Below, piece after piece: positions 51,401-64,000 of a stretch of DNA of 64,000 bases. The DNA comes from Dicaeum eximium (lineage: Eukaryota; Chordata; Aves; Passeriformes; Dicaeidae). The position numbers and the translations under genes are program-made. The stretch covers positions 7,733,736 through 7,797,735 of the forward strand of contig VWZP01002845.1 of the NCBI GenBank assembly GCA_013396995.1, given 5' to 3'. A model generated the notes under the pieces. It had not been told where the DNA came from and did no database searches. It saw nothing but the letters and a program-made list of their open reading frames with translations. The stretch's first letter is position 1. Each line of letters starts with the position of its first letter.

Positions 51401-54400
51401 CTACAGTCAAGCTTTGTCTCAGGATATTTCATTATAGATAAGGTTTAATGTATAATATTTTGTTTTACAAAAAGAACAAGCAGCAAAGCCTCCAGCATCA
51501 AATGATGGCAGCGTTTGTTATCAATCAACTTGATAAGCCATGTATGAACAGATTCCCTAAATCACAATAAGTCTTTAAACCTTTGTTTATCCTATAAATA
51601 TTTTTGTAATTAAAAAAATACTGGATATTTATTAGTATTTACAAGTCCAGTTTGTTGAAGACAGGAGTTCCCCATCACTACTCTCCCACAACTAATATAC
51701 TTGTTTTTAGATGACGTTTTTCAATTCAGAACTTCCATAAATGGCTGAGTGCATGAGCTTGGCTTATTAATATCTTGATAGGAATTCATGTAGATTACAT
51801 GACTGGGTGCTCTGTTGTCTATGTACTGCTGGCTGAAAATCAGCTGTTATCATAGGCAGTTCCATATTTAACCTCAGGTGGCAAATACCAGTCAAACCTG
51901 ACCAACACTGCAAACTTAAAACCTCATTTAGGGAATCCAGTGACATAATGCATGAGAGGAGGTCAGCTTGATGTACAGTTTGATTTCTTCCATTACTCAG
52001 TGAACTTGGTGACAGCAAAATCCCAAAACAGAGTTCCTAATACTTTGTAAGGAGATTTACAAGGAGATCTTTATCCACAGAGTTTTGCAAAGAGATTTTA
52101 TCCTCGCATTTTGGGACACACTTGTTGCAAGCTGGGCCAGTAAGTAAGCAAGGAAACAAGTGATTTTGGAAGAGTCTGAAGCCAAACATGAAGAAGGTGT
52201 CTGATTAGCAAAGCAGGTCCCTCCCGGCTGCTGCGTGAGGGTTCAGGTCTGCAGGTCACAGCAGCTGTGTCTGGAATTTTTGTTCTCCATGAACTGACAC
52301 CTCTGCTCTCCTGCCATCATATCTCACAGCTGGGTGGGATGGATAAATAAAGACTGTTGCTTATTTTCATCTGTCTGGTGTAGAAGTAAGTGGATTTACT
52401 AGTTATGTCCTGAGCCATAAGTCAGCTTTAAGTGACCTTTATATTCGAGGGAGGTAATGACTGGCAGTCACAAACTGCAGATTTGTGTTCCTTTTATCAA
52501 AAAGAATTGATGAATTGTTAATTACTTGATAAATATTGTTATGAAAATGCATGTTGGTTGGGTGGGATTTTTGCTTGCTTTGGTTTTTCTTTTAAATATA
52601 CTGACAGTTTCTGGTATTACCTGCAGAACACCTGATCTTGTGCAGGGTGTGTAAGACAGCTCTGTACAGCAGTGTTTGTCAACACCAGCTGATTGTCCTG
52701 TTTGTCACTCCTATCTCTTGCAAGTGTCCTAGTAGTGTCAGCTACAGAATACTGGAGTTATTCCTAACACAAAAGGCGTTTTCACATGTGCAGATACTTG
52801 AGGGTAGTGTTACTATGAGCTTGATCTGGCCAGCCTGAGGATAAATACCTTTCCTTCAAATGCAAATGTAATTAATTAGTGGTGTGGACCTTAGCTAGCT
52901 CCACTCAGATGCTTCTGAGTTTCCATGCCTTTCTGTCAATTCTGGTTTTTTCCTATTCACTGATGTGCCAGAGTGAGCACAGCTCACTGACTGATGTAAG
53001 TAAGAGCTCTCTTTGTCTTTTGAGAAGAAACCAGGCTTTCTTTTGCCTCTGTCTGATAACTTATAGGCAATATTGGAAGCAATTTATGCACAGCACTTCC
53101 ATGCTACTGAGCAATAAAGCTGTTACTGTTATGATAAAGCAGAATTTTTGGTAAAAAATTGAATGAAGTCCAGTAATATGAGTAACCAGCTGAGGAAAGT
53201 GTGTAGAAGTAATTCTAGGGTTTAAAACCCATCAAAATGCAAATAGAATGAGCAGTGTCAATAGTGATTAAATAGCCGAAGGAAGTCAAGTTACATTAGG
53301 GAGGTTTTGAGCAATTATGGTAAATTGAAAGTGAGTAGTGCTTCTTGGGGAATGGGGCTTTTCGGGGACAGCACACTGGGTGCATTGCTGGAGCTGAATG
53401 CTAACTTCATATTTAGCAAAATCCTTTGGTTATTTGGGCTGATACATCTCTTAATACAGTATCGTTGGTGCGGACACAAGTGTGGGATTGAGGCTGAGAC
53501 CTGGCCACACTTCCTTCTGCACACTGACCAAGTGTAACTCTTGGTTGTGAAATCATTTAAAAAGTGCAGGCACCCTTGCTGAGAAGACCATTAGGAGACC
53601 TTTGGTATAACTTTCAAAAACATTTTGTAGATGGAGAGGTAAGGAGCCTTCTGTAGGATTTTGTGGGTTCCAGAAGTCAGCTGCCTTTGTAGCTATGTTT
53701 TTGAACTGTGTAAGTGGTAGCAGAGAATTTGCTGTTCCTACAATATATGGCAGAAATCTTCCCAGTTGTCATAGCTAAATTCATTGCTAAATGTAACTCA
53801 GTACCCAAGAAGTATCTTGCATTGCTTATGCTAATTTCTGCTGTAGACTGTCTGTATTTATGCATGTACTCTGTATGGAGGCTGAAAAAGATCTTAGCTA
53901 AATAAAAAGTTGCTTTATTATTGTGATAAGAGAGTATTTTCTGGGCAGCAAGCCTCCAGCTGCTCTCAATTACTTGTTCTAGTGAAAGAATCATGTTCAT
54001 ATTGTTTAAACCATAAAACAAATCATAACGATAGCTGGTAACAAATAACAGAAACATTCTTCAGTGCAGCTTGTTTGAAATACTAATTCATTTTGCCTGT
54101 CCCTGGGATAATGCTTCTCTGAATCCTGTACCAATGGGCATGGTGATCATGAGTATAGGAAATGTGGTCATAAAACAGAGCATCCCCCTTTGTACCAGTG
54201 TCTCTTCCCTGGCTGCATTTTCTTCCTCCTATTTCCTCCCACCCGATTTCTCACACATACACAGTACCTGCAGAGCCTTTGAAGGCCCCATCTTGTGATC
54301 AAGTCACAAGACAACTCTCTCGAGTGCTCTTGCTGAGCACAGGGTGTGTGAGGAGCTTGGGCTCTGTGCTTTAAGGCATTGGTGGCCCTGACAGCATTTC

Positions 54401-57400
54401 TTTCCCCTCTCATGGCCGTGTATGACCCAGGACAGTGAGAGGCCACTTGCTGCCACTCCCCCTTCACCCCTGCAATGCCCCGATGTTTGTGGCCACCCAA
54501 ACTCGTAGTGTAGTAGCCACCAACTTCATTGGTAGCTCAGCCATGACCCCAGGTGTGAGCTCTCGCTCTTGCTCTGTTCGACTGCCATAGGGGAGTGGGT
54601 AGATGGTTAAGAGGGGTAGCTTCATACACCCCTGCAGCAAGAGTTGTCCAGCACAGGCCACACCTCTGAGCCAAGCGTGTGTCAGACCTGGCTGATGGTG
54701 CAGCCGTGCTGCAGACCAGCCCCAGGCAGTGCTTCTGCTGAGGCACACGGTGTGGCAATGTGACTCTTCTGCTGGCTCAGCACAAAGGCCTGTGGAGCCA
54801 CATCTCCTGCAGCACCATTCTATAAAATGTTGCTTTCTGAATCCCCTGGCAGAGTGCTGGGAGCAGAGAAACCTGTGTCCTATTCCTGGATACCTGAAGT
54901 TGAAATACATCAGTCTAGCACAGTTCGAAGATAAAATATTTCTAAGCTCATATGGCTCAAATTTCTGCAAAGAAGATTCATGGTGGCAATTGTGTGATTC
55001 CTGGACCCCCATAGCCTTTTAGCAGGGATCTGGCACCATCTTCCTGCATTGGCTTTTAGCTACATGATGCTGTCAACTCAGTCATCTTGAGTCATTTTTC
55101 TAAAACAACTCCTGGCTGTTAAGGGAGGAGAGCACCTAGTGAGTGCCTGCCAGTTGGGAAATAAAAAATATCTCAGTGTGGAAGGGTCACTGAATTAAGG
55201 CTTTTAAAGAACATTGGAGAAGTGCTAAGGTCTTCATGTTCTGTTGCTGCCTTGTAACAGAAGCCAATTATTATTTGCTCATGGAAATTCACTCATTGTC
55301 CAGCTTGTAACAGTAAAGAGTGTTTCTGTCAGCTTCTTGTGACTGATTAAGGTGTGCTTTTGCAAATGGAAATTATGTAACCATAAATCTAAGTTACACT
55401 TTCAATAAAATGCCATTCTCTGAACGAATTAAACAATGATATGATGTCAGTGGCGCTTGCCTTTGCAGACAGGGCAGTGCCTGTAGGGGGTTTCTGTTGA
55501 ATTTCAGTACTGACAGTTTCTGGAAATGTGTGTGTGTATGTATAGGTATGTGTGTGTATATATATGTATATATATATGTATGTTTATATATGTATGTTTA
55601 TTTCTTTATTTGTATCCTTTACATTAAAAGCTGGGAGAAGATAAGGCTGTGCAACTGATGAAGGAATCAATTGCACTTTTATCACTCCTTCTTCCCACCC
55701 TTAAGGAATGTCAGCCAAAATGTGAATTTTGCTTTGAAATTTGTGGAATGGCTGGAATAACCGAGGTATGACTCCTGCTGAGAGCCATCGTGGGCGTGGA
55801 TGGGGAAATAAGCATAGCGCTTCAGTAACAAGATCAGTTCTTGTCCTTTGCTATCCTTCTATATTAGTTGGAGTTGAATTTCTTCCTCTGCAAGAAGCAT
55901 ATCTAGCTTAGTTGGAACTTGCCTTTTAGGGGAGTAGGAAGATGTGATTGGGGGGCAGGGCGAATTTATTCCGAGCTTGAAGGCAAATGTCTTTTAGCAT
56001 GCCTCTTGCAAGGTCTTGAGAGATCATAGCACCTTTTTGTCTCAAAATAGAGAGATTTGGTTTTTTCCTATTACACAGTGAGTTGGAAGATGCTTGAACA
56101 CGTCATAGCAGCCCTGAAAATAAGCCTGAAACTAAAAGCAAACCAGCTCCCTAACATTTTTTTTTCCCGGAGATGAGATATTCTGAGAGGTTTTCTTGAA
56201 GCAGCTTAAAAAATGCTCCAAAGCTTTCTGAAGTTGACATTTCTATCAGTTCACACTCCAAGAGGAATGTTTCCAACAAGTGACATTTTTGCCCAGTTTC
56301 ATTTGTTATATGCTAATGATATCCCTGTGTCTGCAGGATTGTTTCCTGTGATAAAACGGTAGGCTTCTGCCTCTTTCATTCTTGTGACATAGGTGAGATG
56401 AAAGATAACACACAACAATGTGAGGAAGAATGTCTAGGAAAGTGTAACCAACAACTGGGGTCATAAAGAAAAAAGTTTCTTTGTTGCCAAGGGTGATGCT
56501 AGGTGTCTAAATCAAAACTAAGACAACTTTTTCCTCTGTGAAAGTCAAATGTGCAATTTCTGCTTGTCTCCTAAGTGGACAGGGTTATAAAGTACATTTG
56601 AATCCAGCCTAATAAAGGCTGTATGGTGTATTTTGGAGGTAGTGTTCTGTAGAAAGTGATTCCCACATACTTTAAATTGTGTGCTTCATCTTGTAGGGAC
56701 CCCAAAATGTTGGGAGGTCCAGTGTGTAAGCTGCTCAATGGACCAGCTGACAGTGTGTTGCACCTGTATGTTTCTGGGCAAGCTGCAGCAGCATTAAGTT
56801 CAGTGTAGGCCTGTCTACCTCTCTTTACAAGCAGGTTTGCTGCACTCCTTCCTTACACTGATTTTGGAAACCCTGAGGTAGCTGAGATAAAGCTCTGCAC
56901 TGCAGTCAGACAGACAGGGCTGGTTCACTTTGTTCAACTCCCCTGCTGCTGTAGCACTGAGAGGCTGAATCCTTTGAAATTCTGAGGCCATAGTGAAAAC
57001 TCCATGTGCCTGAGCATGCCAGTGCCTGCTTCTGAGCTCTTTGCATTGAAGTAAACTGCAGCTTTCACTGTCTGGTCATGTTTTATCCTTCCCTTGCAAT
57101 GGCTTTCTAGAACTTCGTAAGTCTTCTCACAAAACCTGGAACTTAATATAAGACACAAATCCAAAGAATGTTTTTCCTTTTGTAGCTGAGCAACAGGCTG
57201 ATATGGCAATATACTTCAAAATCCTCAAAAGAGCAGCTGTTTTACACCACTTCTGTCTCTGAATCATGGTTGGTTTGTGTTGATAGCAGTGCTTAAGGCA
57301 CTAACTTTGGCTGATGCATCTATCTAGTGTATAGTGCTGTTGCATCCTGAGGTTAATATATAAATCATAAGGAGCGTTTGTTTTAAAAAAAATCAATAAG

Positions 57401-60114
57401 CAAAAAGGCAGTGCTGCCTTGGGATTTTTCCCCCATCCCATGCCCCAAACAAGAAACCATATTTCAAAAATATTTGAAGTGAAAATGGGACTAATTTAGC
57501 AGAAGCTGGCAGCCATCTAAACATCACAAGCAGTAGAAGAGAGAAGTGATAGGGAGCAAACTTGTAGCTACAGGCAGGGATAGAGCCCACAATGGCAATG
57601 TCATGTTATGTGTGGTTTTTCCCCTGATGCAGAGTTCAAAAGCAAGAATTGATTTCTCGATGGTATAAAGCTTCTTGTTAGATGGCTGGCCTAGCAAATA
57701 CTTAAAAGTCTTTTTTACATAAAGATTGACTATTAACTTATGTGAAGGAAGGCTTTGCTTTGTAGTATAAAGATCCTGTAAAACTGTTCCATGTGCCATC
57801 TGCTGAGTGGATTTGGACTAGTCGGGTTGCTCTTCATTTAATTTCAGCACTTGACGATGGGCATTAGAATGGTGAAAAGGATAGAATCAGTAACATTTAA
57901 CTTGCATGAGCCTCTGAGACAGAAGAAAACAGGACATCTTTTATTTCATATCAGGATGTTAAGACAGGATGAAAATCACAAGCATTTCCATGTTGGCTTT
58001 TACCTCAAACTGCAGGAGTTTCTCAAATGAAAATTGTTCTAAACAGTCTAATAACTGCATTCTAACCTAAGGGACCTATGTATGAAAGAGAAATTATCTT
58101 CCTGGTGCTGTGAAGCTTAATTAATTTTTTGAAGGTTATTTAGAGATCTTTTTGATGAAGTCCCACATGTGATAAAATACTATCCTTTTTTTTCCCCTTG
58201 TTTTTGCGTGTAAAACCTGTTCATTATTTTGAGTCTTCAAACATCAGATTTGGCTCACAGCTTTGCTTTGTGCTGAGAGCAGAAATGAAGCTACAAATTA
58301 AGGAGTACTTGAATCAGAATTACTTCCAGATTTCCTGAAGTTTTATAGATAACTATGTTCTCCTGCCTCCAACAGAGAATAATTAGGAAGATTTTTATAT
58401 TTCTTGTCCAAGGAAATACATGTTTATGAATGAATGTGTGCAAAGGTGTTTACTTAAGATATGAGGAGCCAAATACAAAGCTAAATCTAAAGTGCTTTTA
58501 GTATTTTTTCAAGTTAAAAAAGCATACTTTGCAAGCTTATTTTACTTCTCACTTTTAAAATAATTTTTATCTTCTCCTTGCATTGTTGAAAACATTTTAA
58601 CTGGAGAAATAACATATTAGTAAAATTTTAAGCAAAAACACTCACAGGATTTGCTTTAAAAATAATTTGACTTCTGAAGCATGCAGTGGAGTTTCAGGCA
58701 GAAACATGGGCTGTGCAAGTATGCATAACTAATGTGAAATGAAGCTGTTCTTTAGGATTGACCTCCTTGAGTTTGAAGACAACACTGTTCTATCCCAGAT
58801 GGTAATTTCTTCCTCCTTTAGGTGGAAGGAATCTGAACCTTTTCCATTAACTTTGCAGAGGCTTCTGTGTACAGACAGAGGGTGCATATTTAATGGAAAG
58901 GGATGGAGGCAAGAAAGAAGGAAAAAACCCTAAAACATGAACAAAAAGGAGTTACATGTACACTGAGGTATCATCTCATTATGCCTTGTGTTGTCCATAA
59001 AAAGAGACACAGGTGCATAATACAGTTGTAGACCCTTTCCCTGCAGGTATCTACAGATAAGTGACAAATGCCACCTCTGTAACAAAGCAGTCCTCCAGAA
59101 GGAAGTCTGCAATGCACACTCTAGCCCTGCAGATTTGAGAGTCTAGTGTCCATCTGGAAAAAGCTCTTTTGAATTGTTGCACAGGCTAATGACAGTAGAA
59201 TTGTCAGAGCTGGGAGAGGGGAAGCAGTGTGTAGTGAGCTAAACTGCAGGAGGCATGGTGTGCTCTGTTAAGATTTTGCTCATGCTGGTGACCAGAAGCT
59301 TAAATTTACTTTGTAAGATGAAGTCAGGAAGGATCCTTTCCTCACTGAGTTTCAGTAATTCAGTGTCCAAAGAAGAGATCCAGCAAAGGAAGTGGTATGA
59401 TCACAGCAACCAGCAAGTACAGCAGCTCTCTGTTCAGCATCATCCCTGAACTGATAAACTGAGTGTGAAGGTTTGGAGAAGCCTGAGGGCAGAAGATGTA
59501 CTAGTCAGGCAGTGTACAAGGTAGATTTGAACAATGGAATTTGCTGCTGGCATAAAAGGAGATGAGGCTATAGGAGATAAGGAGGTGGAGAGATTTTAAC
59601 TATGCGTGAAGAATTCAGGTCAAGGGGGGAAAAAGCAAAAAATAGTATGTGACAGGAAAAGAGAAGTGGGGGGGAGGAGAACTTAAGGAAGTAGGTTATG
59701 TGTAACAGTTTCACAGGGATTTCTGTAAGCACTTTTAATTTTCTGCTTTCCAGTGGTACACCTGTTGGCCTAGCTGTTGACTCCAAAAATGAGTTAGGTG
59801 CATATAGGAAGAGGAATATGTATAAATTCTGTCTAATTATTGTCTGTGCAGTGTGCTGGCTTCAGTAGCACAGGGAACTGCATCCCTTCAGCTCTTCCAG
59901 TAACTCGTCAAGCATCAAGGGCTGGCAGGAGGAATATTAACTCCTGTTTTACCCCAGTGTTGGGTAGGGAGGCTCTGCTAACACCTGAAGTATGCTTTGG
60001 AACAAGTCAGCAACCTTGTATAGCTCACTTTTTGCCATTTACTTAATTCTGTACAAATTTACCTAACCATTTTTTTTTCTCTTCCAGTTACTATTTCTTC
60101 AACTGCCGAAAAAG
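42297..60114 (+). CDS. ZDHHC20: ZDHHC20, DHHC palmitoyltransferase 20 (first two coding exons)
   Basis: Coding exon 1 is 42297-42414 and coding exon 2 is 60088-60114; they join in phase 1 and give 48 residues plus a split codon. Exon 1 encodes MAPSHVLKCCQKVLAWVPVA, then a first membrane segment (about residues 14-34), SYYAYVVELCV and one base of Phe. Exon 2 adds FTISSTAEK, the luminal loop before the second membrane segment. The start codon has a good context (AAG before, G after). The full enzyme is about 360 residues with four membrane segments and a cysteine-rich DHHC domain, and attaches palmitate to cysteines of membrane proteins; the catalytic exons lie beyond the window. ZDHHC20 was chosen over ZDHHC2 from the N-terminus, the FTI loop and synteny with MICU2. 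Confidence 0.92.
46438..46464. repeat. Poly(T) tract
   Basis: 27 bases of T with a single C. It could be the tail of a reversed retrocopy, but no retrocopy sequence is recognisable next to it. Confidence 0.9.
55527..55600. repeat. TG/TA alternating microsatellite
   Basis: Compound run of TG, TATG and TA units with alternating purine and pyrimidine over about 74 bp, likely to be length-variable. Confidence 0.9.
60088..60114 (+). CDS. ZDHHC20: ZDHHC20 coding exon 2 (27-nt microexon)
   Basis: A strong pyrimidine tract and acceptor cttccag precede it and donor gtaatt follows. It supplies two bases completing Phe, then TISSTAEK, then one base of a Gly codon, which aligns without gaps to the FTIFGNEENG segment of human ZDHHC20. 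Both sides are phase 1, so skipping would delete nine residues without a frameshift. Confidence 0.85.
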
Positions 60115-63100
60115 GTAATTTTTTAAAGTTTTTATGAAGATGTGAATAGCTGCTTTGCATGCAAATCCTAAGGGACGTAGAGTGTAAATGTACTCCTTTA
60201 TGTGTGAGCTCTGTGTAGTGAGTAGATTAGTGCTAAGAAACAAGGTAAATATTGTACAATTGAGTCTGTTTTGTTTCTAATACCACAAACTTGGGATGAT
60301 GACAAGACCTGTCACTAATGCAAGTAATGCAACTATGATTTAAGTTTGCATTTATTTTTAAATGGGTACCTACTAAGAACAGAAAAAGGAGAAGAGGGAA
60401 GGAACTGCAGCACATCCACAATTCCATTTTCTCTTTAGGCCTGTGACCTGAAAGACTTCTGGAAGAGGATGAATTGTTGTTGTACTGCTTCATATTTTCC
60501 AAACAGCTTACCAAATTCCTCAGAACTCCATTCTTAAGGAGTAGTTAGAATTGTATAAAACACAACCATTTCAAAAGTGGCTACACATTATAATTTTAAA
60601 TTTCTAGGTCATGTGTTTGAGGCCTTGTTTTGAGAAATTTTATTCTTCATATTGGCTTTAGCAAGTATATGCCACAGTGGGTAGTAGTACACAGTGATAG
60701 AGATAAAAACTAACCAAAAAAATTCTAGCATATTGTTGCTGGGATATTTGTTTGGGAATTCATTCCAGTTTATGGAGGAACATGAGTGGTAGATTAAGCA
60801 CAGATTTGCACTTTAACTATCCACAGAGGGCTGTTTCACACTGGTAAAAGCTCTCATCTCTTAAATATTTTGCAAAGAGCACAGAACTGGAAGCTAATCT
60901 AGCAGTTTTCTTCCTGGAACACCTACCAGAACACTGTAAAAAGAAGGAATCTTGATGGAATTTGTTGTTTTTCAATTTCTAGTGGAGAGCTGAAAGAGTA
61001 GGAAAATCTTCAGAATAAACTGTAAGCCATTCAAGATGTCAGCTTGTGTTACGCTGGATTTTTTCATCCCATTTTACAGCTGGGCTTTACCTTCACTTCA
61101 CAAAATTCTGCAAGGTGCTGCTGTACTCGCTGTTGACCTGTAGATAAATACGTTTTACTTTCTAATTTCTTCTGGAAAGGCAAGATTCATGTATCAGTTA
61201 AGGTAGTCTGGCAGAGCAATGTTTGTGTTATGTAGTCAGATCTCTGTTTCAAATGCAGTGCCTATCTGACTGAAACAGGTTCTTCTAAATCTGCCAGAGA
61301 AGGAAAATGCAAGATTAATTAATGAGAGTGACAGTATCACTGGAACCTGTTAGGATCTTAATAGCTGTCACCTGCATGCTGCATGCACCTCCCATTCTGA
61401 ATCATGTCATAGGCATCCTGTATGCATGAATTTATCAACCATGAAAGTTGATTTTAAAATGACATGTGAAGTATTTTTTTCATTCGAAAAGCAAGCTGGC
61501 ATAAGTTTCCTGAAGTTCTTATAAGCCAGCTCGTGATAACCAGGAATCAACATCAGAAGAGTTGAAAGACCAAAGCACCAGAAACACTGCTATGTAACTC
61601 AATAATGTGCATCTTAGCAAGAGTATTTTGCTCCATATTTCAGTGTAATAAGTACTGAAGTAAAATGATTTTAATATAATGGCAACTTTTGATTAAATTA
61701 GTGATGATTTCTTCACCCCATTAAGGCTCATTTTTTCTTTATAATTTTGTATTCTTATCTAGTTTTATATCCATTAGGATAGAGGAATAAAGTCAACTCT
61801 GAATTTCTGTTAACAGTGTGATATACTACTGTTATATATTATTGCCTCTCTGTAATCTGGCTCTGTCTTGAAAGTAGTATTAAGAATGATTCAGAAAAGA
61901 ATGTTAAGGGCAAATCTTAGGAGAGCTTAGCATATTTTAGGAGGATGCTGAGAGCATGTCTTAAGACATTGTCTTCCTTAGGCCATAAATTTGGTATAGT
62001 ATGCATCAGTGCCTTTAAAGAGAGCTGGCTTCACCTGCTTGCAGCATGGCACCGAGAATCCTGGATTGCCTTAGTGTAGCCAGGACTTCCTTGTGACTCT
62101 GAGTCTGGCTAAACTGGCAGATACTGGGGTTTGAGGTTTTTGTTGTATTTTCCATCTAGCTTGTAATTACAAGAAAATGAGTTGACTAGGAATGAATCCA
62201 GTTTACATTTGTTCTGGAAACAGATGCAAGATGCTTCAGGGAGTATTCTGTAGAGGAGCTACTGATACCCAAAGTGGTGGGTAGATGGACTGCTAAAGTA
62301 AAGCTGTTAAAAATGTTATTTTCCCTCCCTCTCATTTCCTGGGGAGCACTGACAGGACAGTTATGTGTAATCACAGTAGGAAAGGCAGCATGGGAGTAGG
62401 AAAAGAAGCAAGAATTTCTTTAGGGTGAAGCCAGTATGGACTGCCAATTGTAGGTATCTTTTCCCTGGGTGGCTACTGACTACTGGCCCTTGGCTTTTAG
62501 TAATGGTGACAGATTGCAAGAGCTCAATTACATGAAGAGCACTTTAATAGCTGCCTCTATCTAATAAATGCTGGTAGCACTGGCACAGATCTGTACCCTT
62601 GACGCCACCGGCCGTGGTCCCTTTTATTCTGTGGGTTTTAGGGGCCTTTACAGCCTGTGACAAAGCTTTCAGGTTCTGCTGTTTGACACATTGTGTGTGC
62701 ACTAAAAATAATCCTTCAAAAGAATCTGAATTCTGGAATGATTTTTATAGACAGAGTATAACTGTTTACTGTAAGTTAGTTTTGCTGGGCCTTGCCCTCT
62801 CCTGTATCTCATTTCCTCTTTCCTTCTATTCAATTTCTCTCTCCCTCTTCTGCACCAAAGTTCTGATCTGTGCCACTGATCCCACTCCAGTTTTATGTCC
62901 TTTTCTCCTCTCTTCCAAACTATTTTCTCATTCTTTAGTTGCTTAACCACCTTGTGTTTGAATGTAGAGTATGCTTTTCGTAACAGACAACTACTAATAA
63001 TGCAGTGTCTACTACAGTAATACAGAAGTTCTTTCCTATCAGGAGACAAATTCAGGATGGCTTTAGAAAAGGCTTTTGTTTCTGGCATTTTCAGTCAGCT

Positions 63101-64000
63101 CCACAGCTGAAAATTTGCCAAGTCTGCCTCTGAGGTTGGAGGAATCAGAGGCAAAGGTAAATAAGAGTAGTTCTCCGACAAAAGCTCAAATGCAGTTTGT
63201 TTTCGTTGCAATAAACAGTGAAAATCCTGAAAGATGATAAATTAAACCCATGTCTTCTGTCACTGTGCACAAGCATTTTCTGAGCTGTTGGAGGTTTCAA
63301 AAGTTTTAAGCCATTTTTGCCATCCATTAAGTACATCATACAGCTTCTTAAAGGACTCTATCTGTACAGAAAAGTAGGTCAAATTTCCTACTTTACTGCA
63401 ACCAAAGATAATATAAATGAAGATTATACAAATATTTAATATGACTTCTCTAAGACTTGCTGTTCTGGCACAACGGATCTGTTTCCTCTTGACAAGTGAT
63501 AAAAGAAACCATGAGAGGAAACAAGATTGGAAGGAGTTTCCTGGTCATAAGGTCAGGATTTCTGGTCTTTAAGACAGCAATGTCATGCATACTCATTAGA
63601 AAATTTATTGAGCTCTCTCCTAAACCCAGCTCCATTGTGTTGCCACTGTGACTGTAATAGGACTTTTCCAGCTTGTATTTCTCAGATGATTTGAAAAAAG
63701 ATAGTAAGAGAATCTTTAACTCACATCTGTCATGACTGGAGTGCAGTACTCCCCAAACCCCTGTTTGGGGATTTTAACTGTCATTGATAGCCAGTGCCTT
63801 CTGTAATGGCACAGGGCTGTGCTGATTCTGTTAGAACTAGAAATTAAATTGAATTATGTAGGTCAGTAAGTAATCAATTACTTTGTGATAATCTGGAACA
63901 GAATTACAACATCATCTTTATCCAAAAAGTTAGTCACTTACATGCCAGAAGTGAGCCTGTGAGGCTGTGTTCAGTTCTGGGGTTTGGTGTTTTTCTGTTT
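60115..64000 (+). other. ZDHHC20 intron 2 (5' part)
   Basis: AT-rich intron running to the window end. I looked for the next coding exon (the second membrane segment with a VWSYW-like motif) and did not find it. A short 9-bp GC-rich hairpin lies at about 63750-63771. Nothing else is recognised. Confidence 0.8.

Larger units (their letters stand above)
42415..60087 (+). other. ZDHHC20 intron 1 (17.7 kb)
   Basis: The first few hundred bases are the 3' shoulder of the CpG island. The rest is moderately AT-rich, with a poly(T) run at 46438-46464, another T run near 48665 and a TG/TA microsatellite at 55527-55600. I see no other exon, LTR, CR1 piece or RNA gene. The open frames here are short and lack family resemblance. 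Confidence 0.85.

Noticed and set aside
54464..55012. 182-codon minus-strand open frame in ZDHHC20 intron 1
   Set aside because: No recognisable domain, no splice or promoter context; likely chance in a GC-richer stretch.
1..64000. tRNA, rRNA, snoRNA, CRISPR or bacterial-type gene clusters
   Set aside because: Looked for conserved boxes, regular spaced repeats and dense long open frames; none seen. The window is ordinary vertebrate intron-rich DNA.

Overview
The window is vertebrate nuclear DNA, most likely from a bird and probably a songbird. Four things point there: split genes with GT/AG introns, several 3' fragments of CR1 retrotransposons, a solo LTR of a type I recognise as high-copy in songbirds, and gene order matching human 13q12 (MICU2 then ZDHHC20, same strand) with compact spacing. 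The species call rests on repeat recognition and was not checked by search. Most of the sequence is AT-rich intron. No operon, CRISPR array, phage or bacterial feature is present.

Layout. Positions 1-32764 hold the 3' part of MICU2 on the + strand: eight coding exons encoding about the last 277 residues, with both EF-hand loops in full. The gene starts upstream of the window. MICU2 is followed by a probable 3' UTR with poly(A) signals. Intergenic DNA runs to about 42.3 kb and holds CR1 copies, an (AC)n tract, a 20-bp minisatellite containing one ambiguous base, a strong CTCF-like motif and a CpG island. ZDHHC20 then starts on the + strand: exon 1 at 42297-42414, a 17.7-kb intron, and a 27-nt microexon 2 at 60088-60114. 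I found no exon 3 before the window ends, so the gene runs out of it.

Function. MICU2 is a mitochondrial intermembrane-space EF-hand protein that, with MICU1, gates the calcium uniporter. ZDHHC20 is a membrane palmitoyl acyltransferase. I infer no shared pathway; the pairing looks like conserved synteny.

I do not see a new molecular system. The observations most worth checking are: (i) an in-frame 78-nt candidate cassette exon in MICU2 just after the first EF-hand; (ii) a CR1 fragment inserted into the ZDHHC20 CpG-island promoter, which leaves an open in-frame upstream extension of the coding frame; (iii) the ZDHHC20 microexon; (iv) the minisatellite/CTCF-like boundary between the genes; (v) an intronic CpG cluster next to a MICU2 exon; and (vi) several perfect short hairpins in introns.
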